From contig NZ_CP022132.1 of the NCBI RefSeq assembly GCF_002211785.1, positions 1,054,001-1,118,000 on the forward strand: a stretch of DNA of 64,000 bases. Direction: 5' to 3'. Within the stretch, counting starts at the first letter, position 1. Each line of letters starts with the position of its first letter. A model generated the notes under the pieces. That model saw nothing but the letters and a program-made list of their open reading frames with translations, did no database searches and had not been told where the DNA came from. A program made the translations under genes and the position numbers. This DNA is from Francisella halioticida. GTDB lineage: Bacteria; Pseudomonadota; Gammaproteobacteria; Francisellales; Francisellaceae. This document shows, piece by piece, positions 20,936 to 29,346 of the stretch.

Positions 20936-21751
20936 ATGAATAAAATAGTTAATTTACACAAGATGAATACATCTTTAGATGATAAAAATAATGCTAATTA
21001 TCAGTTAGAAGATATTTGTATGAACCACTATATTGGTAAAAATCTAAAAATAGAGTTTTTAAATGTGATTAATTGTGTCTCTTGTGGTATTAAGACAAAG
21101 AAAAGCTATTCACAGGGACATTGTTTTATGTGTATGAGAAGATTACCCGAATGTGATATTTGCATTGTTAAGCCGGAGTTATGCCATTTTTCAGAAGGTA
21201 CCTGTAGAGATTCTGAATGGGGAGAGAAAAACTGTATGAAAACTCATATAGTGTATTTGGCAAATACTGGAGATACTAAAGTAGGTATTACAAAGTTAAA
21301 AAATGTACCATCACGTTGGATAGATCAAGGAGCTAGTCAAGCTATACCAATATTTGCAGTTGAGAATAGACTGATATCTGGACTAGTCGAAGTTGCAATA
21401 AAAGAACATATATCAGATAAAACAAATTGGCGAAAAATGCTTCAAGGTGATCCAGATAATAGTGTTGATTTTATTGGTTTAAGGGATGAGTTGATTAGTA
21501 AATCAACTGATAAAATATCACAAATAAAAGCTAAGCATGGCGAAAATAGTGTTGAGCCAGTAGAAGGGAGTATTCAAGATATAAACTATCCTGTGCTTGA
21601 GTATCCTACAAAAATTAAATCTTTTAACTTAGATAAAGATCCTATTATTGATGCTAAGCTTATGGGTATAAAGGGCCAATATTTAATATTTGATACTGGG
21701 GTAATAAATATACGTAAATTTAGCGGTTATAAGTGTAATATCTCGGTATAA
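20936..21751 (+). CDS. DUF2797 family protein
   Basis: 271 residues. Cysteine-rich N-terminal half with CVSCGIKTKKSY, CFMCMRRLPECDIC and further Cys residues suggesting metal binding; then VYLANTGDTKVGITKLKNVP, which resembles a GIY-YIG-like strand pattern and is typical of DUF2797. The first two Met codons are in frame; the second (MNTSLDD) is an alternative start. Function unknown. It ends 3 bases before the truncated flavoprotein gene, so the two were probably an operon. Confidence 0.7.
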   Translation: MNKIVNLHKMNTSLDDKNNANYQLEDICMNHYIGKNLKIEFLNVINCVSCGIKTKKSYSQGHCFMCMRRLPECDICIVKPELCHFSEGTCRDSEWGEKNCMKTHIVYLANTGDTKVGITKLKNVPSRWIDQGASQAIPIFAVENRLISGLVEVAIKEHISDKTNWRKMLQGDPDNSVDFIGLRDELISKSTDKISQIKAKHGENSVEPVEGSIQDINYPVLEYPTKIKSFNLDKDPIIDAKLMGIKGQYLIFDTGVINIRKFSGYKCNISV

Positions 21752-21754
21752 GTT

Positions 21755-21964
21755 ATGAGAAGAGTTGCTATTATTGGAGCTGGAGCTGGAGCTGGAGCTG
21801 GAGCTAGCGGACTAATTAGTGCAAAAGTTTTCTTAGATAAAGGTTTTGATGTAATAGTTTTGATCTTTGAAAATGAGTTGGTTTCTTATAATGCTAACAG
21901 ATCCTTTATAAATTACGATGAAGTTAAAACTTATTTGGAAGCTAATGCAAGAGCTTGGCAAGTG
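21755..21964 (+). pseudogene. Flavin-dependent monooxygenase, N-terminal fragment
   Basis: Begins RRVAIIGAGAGAGAGAGASGL, the FAD-binding GxGxxG dinucleotide fold of FMO-type oxygenases, then SAKVFLDKGFDVIV. The following NYDEVKTYLEANARAW matches a later stretch of the family, so about 35 residues seem to be deleted in between. The gene is then cut by IS-A at 21965. The Gly-Ala run comes from five tandem GGAGCT hexamers (21776-21805), an expansion of what would normally be one GAGASG loop. Non-functional. Confidence 0.65.
21776..21805 (+). repeat. Hexanucleotide repeat (GGAGCT)5
   Basis: Five perfect GGAGCT units in frame, encoding Gly-Ala repeats inside the FAD-binding loop. The unit is a multiple of three, so copy change alters loop length but not frame. 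Confidence 0.9.
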
Positions 21965-23276
21965 TATAATGTCCCCAGAAAAAGCTACTGATTTTAGAAA
22001 GATTTTTATTCCTAGATGTTAAAGTTAACTAGATAAATTAGGAAATAGATAAATGAGTAAAAAAAGAGTAACGTATACAGCTGATTTTAAAGCTAAAGTA
22101 ATTATAGAATTGCTAGAAGGCGATATGACAGTTAATGAGATAGCAAGTAAGTATGATTTACTTCCTAAAAACGTGCATAATTGGAAGCAGCAATTTTTAT
22201 CTAATGCTTGCTTAGCATTTGATAAAAGCTCTGTTGTTAAGGAGTATAAGCAGGAAATAGATGAGCTTAGAAAAGATAAAGATGCAACAAGTAAAAAACT
22301 AGTCGAGGTAATAGTAGAGAGGGATTTTTTAATGGGAAAGCTAAAAAGCTTGGTATCATCAAATGATAGAGTAAACTCTGTAGATACTAAGCTAGAATTA
22401 TCTTTAAATAATCAGCTTAAACTATTATCTGTATCTAAGAGTGTGTACTATTATACACCAATATCAAAATTTAGTAGTAATGATGATATTAAACTATTAA
22501 ATGCAATAGATTTGATACATACTAAACATCCATATTATGGTACGAGAAGGCTAGTAAAGTTGCTAAATAGATTAGGATTTCTAGCTGGAAGGAAGCTAAT
22601 CAAAAGTGCTATGGAATTCATGGGTATTAAGGCATTGTATCCTAAAAAAAAGACAACTGTCATTAATAAGCAACACAAGAAATATCCATACTTACTTAAT
22701 GTATTTAAAAATGAGACGAATCAGGTTGTTATAGATAAAGCTAACAAGGTATGGAGTGCTGATATCACGTATATTAGACTAGAATGTGGGTATGCATATT
22801 TAGTAGCCATAATAGATTGGCATAGCAAGAAAACACTAGCTTGGAAGATTTCTAATACTATGGATACACATCTAACAACTAGTGTGTTAAAAGAAGCATT
22901 ATTTAAATATGGTAAACCTGATATCTTTAACTCTGATCAAGGAACTCAATATACAGTAAAAGAGCATATTAAAATATTATCTGATAATAAAATAAATATA
23001 TCTATGAATGCTAAAGGAAGATCTATAGATAATATTGCAATTGAGAGATTTTGGAAAACACTGAAATATGAAAATGTTTATCCGGCATCATATATAACTA
23101 TGAAAGAGGCTAAAGTAGGTATCAAAGAATATATTGATATTTACAACAATGAAAGACTACATTCTAGTATTGGATATATGACTCCTAATGAAGTATATTC
23201 TGGTATTTTAGATGCTGCATAAAAGCAAGGAATAAAAATATTTTATAAAGTGGTATTGAATAACAGGGACAGTTTA
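21965..23276 (+). mobile_element. IS-A copy 2, complete
   Basis: 1312 bp with the same ends as copy 1. The left flank is the flavoprotein gene; the right flank is the interior of IS-B orfB. No target duplication. The right junction is identical to that at 26658/26659 on the other strand. Confidence 0.9.
22053..23222 (+). CDS. IS3-family transposase (IS-A), copy 2
   Basis: 389 residues, about 97% identical to the protein at 2953. All catalytic residues (Asp237, Asp295, Glu331) and the N-terminal helix-turn-helix are kept, so it is potentially active and able to act on the other copies and remnants. Differences from copy 1 include Trp for Cys at 264 (KTLAWKIS) and Lys for Arg at 335. Confidence 0.93.
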   Translation: MSKKRVTYTADFKAKVIIELLEGDMTVNEIASKYDLLPKNVHNWKQQFLSNACLAFDKSSVVKEYKQEIDELRKDKDATSKKLVEVIVERDFLMGKLKSLVSSNDRVNSVDTKLELSLNNQLKLLSVSKSVYYYTPISKFSSNDDIKLLNAIDLIHTKHPYYGTRRLVKLLNRLGFLAGRKLIKSAMEFMGIKALYPKKKTTVINKQHKKYPYLLNVFKNETNQVVIDKANKVWSADITYIRLECGYAYLVAIIDWHSKKTLAWKISNTMDTHLTTSVLKEALFKYGKPDIFNSDQGTQYTVKEHIKILSDNKINISMNAKGRSIDNIAIERFWKTLKYENVYPASYITMKEAKVGIKEYIDIYNNERLHSSIGYMTPNEVYSGILDAA

Positions 23277-23538
23277 TTTTTTGGAACTTTAAAAGTAGAG
23301 TTAGTACATGATGAAAGCTATAAAACTAGAGAAGAAGCTAAACTATCAATATTTGAATATATTGAAGCTTACTATAATACAAAAAGGAGACATTCTACAA
23401 TAAATTATATGCTATTTCTCGTCTATTTGCATCTGGTTGTAAACATAATTTAACAGCTTCATCTTTAAACTCTTTTGTATATCTCATCTTGTCTCCTTTT
23501 CTTAACACCTAAGTGTCCCAAATAGGAGGGTATGATCA
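23277..23538. mobile_element. Rearranged IS-B fragments
   Basis: 23277-23410 is the C-terminal part of orfB on the plus strand (FFGTLKVELVHDE onward); at the TG of 'ttatatgcta' it switches to the other end of IS-B in opposite orientation (start of orfA, reading minus) and ends in GGGTATGATCA at 23538. The middle of IS-B is missing and the two pieces are inverted relative to their natural order. The 67-residue ORF across this junction is not a gene. Confidence 0.85.
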
Positions 23539-24219
23539 GGGAACTAAATAATTGAAAATATTGTTTAATTTATTGGGGTAGTATAGAAAGTAAAATTGTA
23601 CCAGCTATACTTGATGTATGGTTCCCTGGTAGTAAGGCTGGATTATCAATAGCGGATATATTATTTGGTAAAGTTAATCCTTCAGCTAAATTAACAACAT
23701 CTTTTCCTAGAGATGTTGGGCAGATACCAATTTATTATAGCCATAAAAATACAGGTAGACCTTTAACAAATAAAGATAGCTGTAGGTTTGAGAAATATCA
23801 TTCTAATTATATGGATGTTTGTAATTCTCCACTTTATCCATTTGGATATGGCTTGAGCTATACAACTTTTGATATTTCAAACCCAATCCAGAATAAAGAA
23901 ATCATTTAAAAGGGCGATAAATTAATTATTAAGGTGTATATATTACAAATACCGGTAAATATGATGGTGTGCTGATGTATTACAGTTATATATACATCAA
24001 AAAGTGCGTTCAATTACGCCTCCAGTTAAAGAATTAAAAGCATTTAAAAAAGTATTTCTAAAAAAAGGACAGACAAAAGCTGTGACATTTAAGTTAGATA
24101 TTAATGATCTTAAGTTTTATAAAAATAATTTAGAATACGTCTATGAGCCTGGAGAGTTTGAGTATTTTATTAGTGATAGTTCTGATAGTAAATTTACAAA
24201 TAGATTTACTGTTAAGTAA
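23539..24219 (+). pseudogene. Glycoside hydrolase family 3 beta-glucosidase, C-terminal remnant
   Basis: The sequence reads VPAILDVWFPGSKAGLSIAD, ILFGKVNPSAKL, PIYYSHKNTGRP, PLYPFGYGLSYTTF and, in the last frame, VRSITPPVKELKAF, all GH3 C-domain and fibronectin-III landmarks of BglX-type enzymes. An in-frame TAA after NKEII, a shift at 'gtatatattaca' and another before VLQLYIHQKV break it, and the catalytic N-terminal domain is absent beyond the IS-B end. Inactive. Confidence 0.82.
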
Positions 24220-24267
24220 TTCTACTATAAACTTTTATATTTAATAACTTCTATAAAAAACCTTACA

Positions 24268-24732
24268 ATGATAGATACTATAAATAATAATCCATTTATA
24301 ATGCAAAATATCCAAGGATTTACTATTTTAATACAAATTTCTTTAGTTGTTCTTACAATAGTATCAATTATTGTTTCTGGATTATTTATATTATCACAAC
24401 AAAAATTAGCTAAAAATCTTGCGAAGATCAACAATAATCAAAAAATTCATCCTGCGTGGTTATGGACTCAATTAATTCCAATATGGTCATCAATTGCATT
24501 TATTGTAACAACAGTGAAATTAGATGAGCAAATAAAAACATACATTATAAAATATGATGAAAAATTAAAGTTTAAAGCTTCACTTGTTTATTGGTATATT
24601 GGTTTTGTAATATTAGGGCTGATACCTTTAGTTAATATTTTAGCCGGAATAATTAATTTATTCATATTTGTAACTATTTGGTCAAATATAAGTAGTTCAT
24701 CGAAACAGATACAAAAACATTTTAGTAAATAG
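24268..24732 (+). CDS. Hypothetical membrane protein
   Basis: 154 residues with four hydrophobic stretches: FTILIQISLVVLTIVSIIVS, a short WLWTQLIPIWSSIAFIV, LVYWYIGFVILGLIPLVNIL and the adjoining INLFIFVTIW. The layout (pair of helices, cytoplasmic lysine-rich loop, pair of helices) recalls DUF4234/DUF4328-like proteins, but this is not a firm match. No operon partner; the NUDIX gene converges on it. Confidence 0.6.
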   Translation: MIDTINNNPFIMQNIQGFTILIQISLVVLTIVSIIVSGLFILSQQKLAKNLAKINNNQKIHPAWLWTQLIPIWSSIAFIVTTVKLDEQIKTYIIKYDEKLKFKASLVYWYIGFVILGLIPLVNILAGIINLFIFVTIWSNISSSSKQIQKHFSK

Positions 24733-24852
24733 TAAAATAGGATAACCCTTTATAGCGATATTAAAGTTCGCATAATATATATTATGTTAAATTTGTTGAT
24801 TTAGTCAATAAGGATCTTAACCTAAGCTTTAATATCTTTAATATTTACTTAA

Positions 24853-24868
24853 TTAGTTATATAACTAA
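24853..24868. terminator. 16-bp palindrome between convergent genes
   Basis: TTAGTTATATAACTAA is a perfect palindrome overlapping the NUDIX stop codon (24865-24867) in the convergent gap after 24732. A possible weak bidirectional terminator. Confidence 0.3.
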
Positions 24869-25284
24869 GTATACTCTCTCTTTAATTTTTCTATTATTTC
24901 TAGACTAGCTGGTAAAAAATTATAATTATTAAGTTTTGAAATATTTACAAGTTTTAATTGCTGATTTTCTTTTGGATAAGGAATACCTTCATAATCATCT
25001 ATAATAAAAAATTCCAAATTAACTTCGATATAATCTTTATTTATATGTTTTTTCTTAATGTATGGCTTTAAAGATTTAGCTATAATTCCAACTTCTTCGT
25101 AACTTTCTCTTTTAATACAATCTTCAAAACTTTCATTCTTTTCTACTTTACCGCCAGGAAATTCCCAATAATCACTATAGGTCTGAAATTTTTGTCTCAT
25201 ACTTATATAGACTTTATTGCTATATTCATCTAAAATTATCGCCACTGCGGCGTCTATTCGTCCCATTTTATAAAAAATTAACAT
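24865..25284 (-). CDS. NUDIX hydrolase
   Basis: 139 residues. The Nudix box is complete: GGKVEKNESFEDCIKRESYE followed by EVGI, with the REUXEE glutamates that bind Mg2+. It resembles MutT-type sanitising enzymes (8-oxo-dGTP) but substrate is not deducible. An internal Met at residue 7 (MGRIDAAVAIIL) is an equally plausible start, matching the usual MutT N-terminus. Divergent from the yqgE/algH gene with only 19 bases between starts. Confidence 0.85.
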   Translation of the reverse strand: MLIFYKMGRIDAAVAIILDEYSNKVYISMRQKFQTYSDYWEFPGGKVEKNESFEDCIKRESYEEVGIIAKSLKPYIKKKHINKDYIEVNLEFFIIDDYEGIPYPKENQQLKLVNISKLNNYNFLPASLEIIEKLKREYT

Positions 25285-25303
25285 TGTTATTAAGAAATAT
25301 AAT

Positions 25304-25885
25304 ATGTTCCAAAATCACAAAAGTGAAATTTTATTAGCAACACCATTAATTAAAGATGATGCTATATTTACTAAATCTGTTATTTATCTTTGTCAAAATG
25401 ATCGTCATGGAGCTATGGGCTTGATCATAAATAAACCCTTAGACGACAAGCTATCTGATGTCTTTGAAGAGCTTGATATACCTCATGATAATACCTTTGA
25501 GGAGATATTAAACCACCCTCTTTATATGGGAGGCCCAATAAGCCCTCATAAAATATTAATTATTCATACTACAAATGGTCGTAATTATAATTCAACAATA
25601 AAGCTTGATGAAGGCTTAGCAATTACAGCTTCTATTGATATTTTAGAAGATCTTGCAAATAATATCCTTCCAGAATACTTTTTACCTATAGTTGGTTATA
25701 GCTGTTGGACAGCAGATCAACTTTCAGATGAGATAAGAGCAAATGATTGGATTATGACAGATAAATTAAGTAAGAAAATCTTATTTAACTATGAAAATAG
25801 AACAAAATGGCAAAATCATTTAGAGCATGCAGGATATAGCTTACAAAACTTAGATTCTCTATTCAAAAATACAGGTAATGGCTAA
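25304..25885 (+). CDS. yqgE: UPF0301/AlgH family protein
   Basis: 193 residues. ATPLIKDDAIFTKSVIYLCQ followed by HGAMGLIINKPL near the N-terminus and MGGPISPHKILIIHT are the hallmark segments of the AlgH/YqgE family. Molecular role is unsettled. The stop overlaps the ruvX start by one base (TAATG), the conserved yqgE-yqgF arrangement of gammaproteobacteria. Confidence 0.9.
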   Translation: MFQNHKSEILLATPLIKDDAIFTKSVIYLCQNDRHGAMGLIINKPLDDKLSDVFEELDIPHDNTFEEILNHPLYMGGPISPHKILIIHTTNGRNYNSTIKLDEGLAITASIDILEDLANNILPEYFLPIVGYSCWTADQLSDEIRANDWIMTDKLSKKILFNYENRTKWQNHLEHAGYSLQNLDSLFKNTGNG

Positions 25886-26295
25886 TGTTTCAATCTTTAA
25901 TAGCTATAGATTATGGCAAAGCTAGAATTGGCTTAGCTAGTGGTCAAATGATTACTAAAACTGCTACACCTATTGGCACAGTTGAGGCTTATGAAGGCGT
26001 ACCAAATTGGATTGAGCTTGATAAAATTATCAAGCGCTGGAATCCTTCAGATATTATAGTTGGATTACCCTTAGATACGCAAGGTTTTGAGACAGATATC
26101 ACTAAAGCAGTAAAAGATTTTGCTAAAGAAGTAAAACAAAGGTATCAAAGAAATGTTCATCTTATAAATGAAGCTTATTCAACTCGGGAAGCAAGATGGC
26201 GTTTAGAAGAGGTTAAAAATAAAAAAGTTAGTCATTTAAAAGTAGATGCTTTAGCTGCTTGTGTAATTCTTGAAACTTGGATGGTAGAGAATTAA
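25885..26295 (+). CDS. ruvX: Putative pre-16S rRNA nuclease / Holliday junction resolvase-like RuvX
   Basis: 136 residues, RNase H-fold YqgF family. IAIDYGKARIGLASGQ provides the first catalytic Asp, IIVGLPLDTQG the second block, and INEAYSTREA plus KVDALAACVILE the acidic C-terminal residues. Processes the 5' end of 16S rRNA; it was earlier proposed to be a resolvase. Translationally coupled to yqgE. A 13-bp hairpin overlaps its stop codon. Confidence 0.93.
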   Translation: MFQSLIAIDYGKARIGLASGQMITKTATPIGTVEAYEGVPNWIELDKIIKRWNPSDIIVGLPLDTQGFETDITKAVKDFAKEVKQRYQRNVHLINEAYSTREARWRLEEVKNKKVSHLKVDALAACVILETWMVEN

Positions 26296-26324
26296 AATTA
26301 CCCGCTGATAAAATTTTAATTCTC
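26287..26324 (+). terminator. 13-bp perfect hairpin at ruvX end
   Basis: GAGAATTAAAATT (26287-26299) pairs perfectly with AATTTTAATTCTC (26312-26324) around a 12-nt loop containing ACCCGCTGAT. It includes the ruvX stop codon. No U-run follows, so it may stabilise the 3' end rather than terminate intrinsically. Confidence 0.45.
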
Positions 26325-26441
26325 ATCGTAATGATTATTCTGTATTAGTAAGAATACACGTTAATTCTAAACTTTATTGTTATATTCGACTATTTAACTC
26401 AAAATTAGAAATTTATATTTATTTTTAACTTAAAGGAAATC

Positions 26442-26453
26442 ATGATAAATAAA
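26442..26453 (+). pseudogene. First four codons of a gene cut by IS-B
   Basis: TAAAGGAAATC followed by ATG ATA AAT AAA is a good ribosome-binding site and start, but after four codons the IS-B end begins (TGATCT at 26454). The rest of the gene is not at the other side of the IS nest, where the glyoxalase gene's 3' end lies. Identity unknown. Confidence 0.5.
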
Positions 26454-26658
26454 TGATCTACCCCATCAATTTGGGACAGTTTACTACTTCATTTTCCATT
26501 ATATATTCAAATTGATATGGAGTCATATAATTTATTGTAGAATGTCTCCTTTTTGTATTATAGTAAGCTTCAATATATTCAAATATTGATAGTTTAGCTT
26601 CTTCTCTAGTTTTATAGCTTTCATCATGTACTAACTTTACTTTTAAAGTTCCAAAAAA
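26454..26658 (-). mobile_element. IS-B left-end fragment
   Basis: Begins with TGATCTACCCCATCAATTTG, carries the orfB C-terminus on the minus strand (FFGTLKVKLVHDE... to the stop), and is cut at the position where IS-A starts. This junction is base-for-base the same as at 23276/23277. Confidence 0.9.
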
Positions 26659-27328
26659 TAAACTGTCCCTGTTATTCAATACCACTTTATAAAATATTTT
26701 TATTCCTTGCTTTTATGCAGCATCTAAAATACCAGAATATACTTCATCAGGAGTCATATATCCAATACTAGAATGTAGTCTTTCATTGTTGTAAATATCA
26801 ATATATTCTTTGATACCTACTTTAGCCTCTTTCATAGTTATATATGATGCCGGATAAACATTTTCATATTTCAGTGTTTTCCAAAATCTCTCAATTGCAA
26901 TATTATCTATAGATCTTCCTTTAGCATCCATAGATATATTTATTTTATTATCAGATAATATTTTAATATGCTCTTTTGCTGTATATTGAGTTCCTTGATC
27001 AGAGTTAAAGATATCAGGTTTACCATATTTAAATAACGCTTCTTTTAACACACTAGTTGTTAGATGTGTATCCATAGTATTAGAAATCTTCCAAGCTAGT
27101 GTTTTCTTGCTATGCCAATCTATTATGGCTACTAAATATGCATACCCACATTCTAGTCTAATATACGTGATATCAGCACTCCATACCTTATTAGCTTTAT
27201 CTATAACAACCTGATTCGTCTCATTTTTAAATACATTAAGTAAGTATGGATATTTCTTGTGTTGCTTATTAATGACAGTTGTCTTTTTTTTAGGATACAA
27301 TGCCTTAATACCCATGAATTCCATAGCA
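26659..27328 (-). mobile_element. IS-A remnant (3' half, minus strand)
   Basis: Starts with TAAACTGTCCC (the IS-A right end) and holds the transposase from MEFMGIKALYPKKK to the stop at 26713, an open 203-residue frame with all three DDE residues but no helix-turn-helix part. It breaks off at ...CCATAGCA (27328). Its sequence is closer to copy 2 (MEFMG, KTLAWKIS, RFWKTL) than to copy 1. Confidence 0.9.
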
Positions 27329-27380
27329 TGTAGATTATTTGTATTAATTCTTTTACTTATGATTATTTTTTATTATTTAT

Positions 27381-28172
27381 TTACCAGGTTCCAGTATTTT
27401 CCATACTACCCCAAGGTTCTTTTTTCTCTAAAGCTTCACCTTTTTGAATTAACTCGATAGATATACCATCAGGAGATTTTATAAAAGCCATGTGACCATC
27501 TCTAGGTGGTCTATGAATTAAAACTCCTTGATCCATTAAGTTTTGACAAATATCGTAAATATTATCAACAGAAAAAGCTAGATGACCAAAATTTCTACCA
27601 CCTTCATATACTTCATCACTTGACCAATTATAAGTTAACTCTATAAGAGGTGCTTTATCTATTTTTGCTATATCATAGTCATCATGAGCAGCTAAAAAAA
27701 CTAAAGTAAACTTACCTTGCTCATTATCATGTCTACTTACTTCTTTTAGACCTAGTTTATTACAATAAAAATCTAAAGACTCTTCTAAATTCTTAACTCT
27801 TATCATAGTATGAAGATATCTCATTTTAAAGCTAACGAGCCAGTTTTTAGCCCAAGTCTCATCAGAAAATGTTTGAATCTCACCAGCAAAGAAACGCTTA
27901 AAGATATCTATAGATGTATTTACCCATAAACTGTCAGTAACAACAGCTATCTTTTCAAAATCTTTTCTATGTTTGAATTCTGTTTTCAAATCATCTATAA
28001 GAGCTTTAAACTCTATGCCTGAAAAATCTCTCATTTCAATTAAAGCTTTGATTGATCCTTGCTTTGCAATCTCATCAAGCTTTGGTATTAGTACATCAGT
28101 ATAATCCGTATGTTTTAGTTTTCCTTGTACATTGATTTTGGTATAACCATTTTCATTAGATACTGTAAACAT
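27381..28172 (-). CDS. SpoIIAA/STAS-like domain fused to glyoxalase I
   Basis: 263 residues in two parts. Residues about 1-115 (SNENGYTKINVQGKLKHTDY ... ALIEMRDFSGIEFKALIDDL) match the SpoIIAA-like (DUF3478) domain. Residues about 117-250 form a complete glyoxalase I: the metal ligands are likely His in YLHTMIRV, Glu in PLIELTYN, His in NFGHLAF and Glu in GISIELIQ. Glyoxalase I converts the methylglyoxal-glutathione adduct to S-lactoylglutathione. The fusion has no frame break. Only the IS-A remnant separates it from the ruvX side. Confidence 0.8.
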   Translation of the reverse strand: MFTVSNENGYTKINVQGKLKHTDYTDVLIPKLDEIAKQGSIKALIEMRDFSGIEFKALIDDLKTEFKHRKDFEKIAVVTDSLWVNTSIDIFKRFFAGEIQTFSDETWAKNWLVSFKMRYLHTMIRVKNLEESLDFYCNKLGLKEVSRHDNEQGKFTLVFLAAHDDYDIAKIDKAPLIELTYNWSSDEVYEGGRNFGHLAFSVDNIYDICQNLMDQGVLIHRPPRDGHMAFIKSPDGISIELIQKGEALEKKEPWGSMENTGTW

Positions 28173-28187
28173 TTAACTCTCCGTTTG

Positions 28188-28421
28188 TTATATTAGCAAA
28201 AAGAATAATACTAAAAGCGAGGTTGTAAGAGATATAGCTCCACTTGCTAAAGCTATTTCCATATTGTATTTTATCTTAACTAATAAGCTTATAACTATAG
28301 ATATAACAAAGCATATACTTAAATATAAAGGTATACCACTTATAAATTTAGTCACACTTATATGCGAATTAGCAAAACAAATAGAAATAGAACAAAAAAA
28401 TAAAAATAAAATTTTTTTCAT
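28188..28421 (-). CDS. Small exported or membrane protein, 77 aa
   Basis: Signal-like N-terminus (MKKILFLFFCSISICFANSH), then two hydrophobic stretches (SICFVISIVISLLV and IALASGAISLTTSLLVLFFL). Lies between the fusion gene and the next small gene, all on the minus strand with short gaps. No family recognised. Confidence 0.5.
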   Translation of the reverse strand: MKKILFLFFCSISICFANSHISVTKFISGIPLYLSICFVISIVISLLVKIKYNMEIALASGAISLTTSLLVLFFLLI

Positions 28422-28449
28422 ATTTAAATGTTAATTTTGAGCAGCAGTT

Positions 28450-28647
28450 CTATTTTGATGCATTACTTGTCTTCTTTCTTTGTTTTTTAAAAGTTTGTTT
28501 TTGACTATCAGTCAAGTTCTGAACATATTCTTTACGATCTTTTTTATCTAGACTTCTAACATGTTTAAGACTAACGCTATCATTGGCCATAGCAAAAGAT
28601 GAAAAAGCAAAAGTAGCTGTAATACTAGTTATAATTATTTTCTTCAT
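28450..28647 (-). CDS. Small secreted basic protein, 65 aa
   Basis: Chosen start is the Met giving MKKIIITSITATFAFSSFAMA, a standard Sec signal peptide with AMA cleavage. A longer frame begins 60 bases upstream but would bury the signal. The mature part is about 45 residues, lysine- and glutamine-rich (RSLDKKDRKEYVQNLTDSQK, then KKQRKKTSNASK). Function unknown. Confidence 0.6.
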   Translation of the reverse strand: MKKIIITSITATFAFSSFAMANDSVSLKHVRSLDKKDRKEYVQNLTDSQKQTFKKQRKKTSNASK

Positions 28648-29018
28648 AAGGTTTTTTACATTATATTTTTTTAAATCAATTTTAATCTTTTTCTTTAAAA
28701 AATTCAAAAGCTTTTAATTCTAGTTTTATTTTTTTCAGCCATAGTGATACTATTCAAATTTTAATAAATTTAAGGGTTTATATAACATTAACACTAATTT
28801 TTTCATCATTCAATAGAATTATTTTACGAAGTCTATCAAAATAATAGTTAATTTATAATTATTGCTAATTTTTGTGTTATTTTGCTTGTGTTTTATTGTT
28901 GTTAACACTTTAAAACCTATCTAATAGTTACAAACTAGTTAGGATATCAATTAGATTTATAGATATTTTTAAATTTATCTAAAAATATTCTTTAAGTAAA
29001 TTATTTGGATTTAATAAA
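28648..29018. other. 371-base non-coding stretch
   Basis: Very A+T rich, no frame with a plausible start longer than about 25 codons and no strong hairpin. It lies downstream of trxA and upstream of the small secreted protein gene, so it must carry the latter's promoter. Nothing else recognised. Confidence 0.6.
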
Positions 29019-29345
29019 TCATTCATGAGTTCTAAGTTTTTGCTCTAACTGTGTCTTTGTATGAACCCCACTCAAAGTTTCAACGTGCTTACTATTTTTA
29101 AAGATAATCATTGTAGGAATACTTCTAATACCAAACTTTGCAGCTAAATTTTGATTATCATCAACATTAATTTTAACAATAACAGCATCTTTATAATCTT
29201 TTGATAATTCATCAAGAATCGGTCCTAGCGTTTTACAAGGTCCACACCAATCAGCATAAAAATCTACTAAAACTAGTTTATCTGTATTATTTATAAGTTT
29301 TTCAAAATTAGCTTCATCTGTTTTTATAACGTTACTTAAAGCCAT
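29019..29345 (-). CDS. trxA: Thioredoxin
   Basis: 108 residues, classical size. The redox centre WCGPCK lies at about residues 33-38, with the cis-proline loop in GIRSIPTMIIF. Cytoplasmic disulfide reductase; expected electron donor is thioredoxin reductase. It starts one base after the stop of the SIMPL-domain gene, so they are transcribed together. Confidence 0.95.
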   Translation of the reverse strand: MALSNVIKTDEANFEKLINNTDKLVLVDFYADWCGPCKTLGPILDELSKDYKDAVIVKINVDDNQNLAAKFGIRSIPTMIIFKNSKHVETLSGVHTKTQLEQKLRTHE

Positions 29346-29346
29346 T

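Noticed and set aside
23250-23453. 67-residue ORF across the IS-A/IS-B junction
   Set aside because: Composed of the IS-A end, orfB tail and antisense orfA; not a gene.
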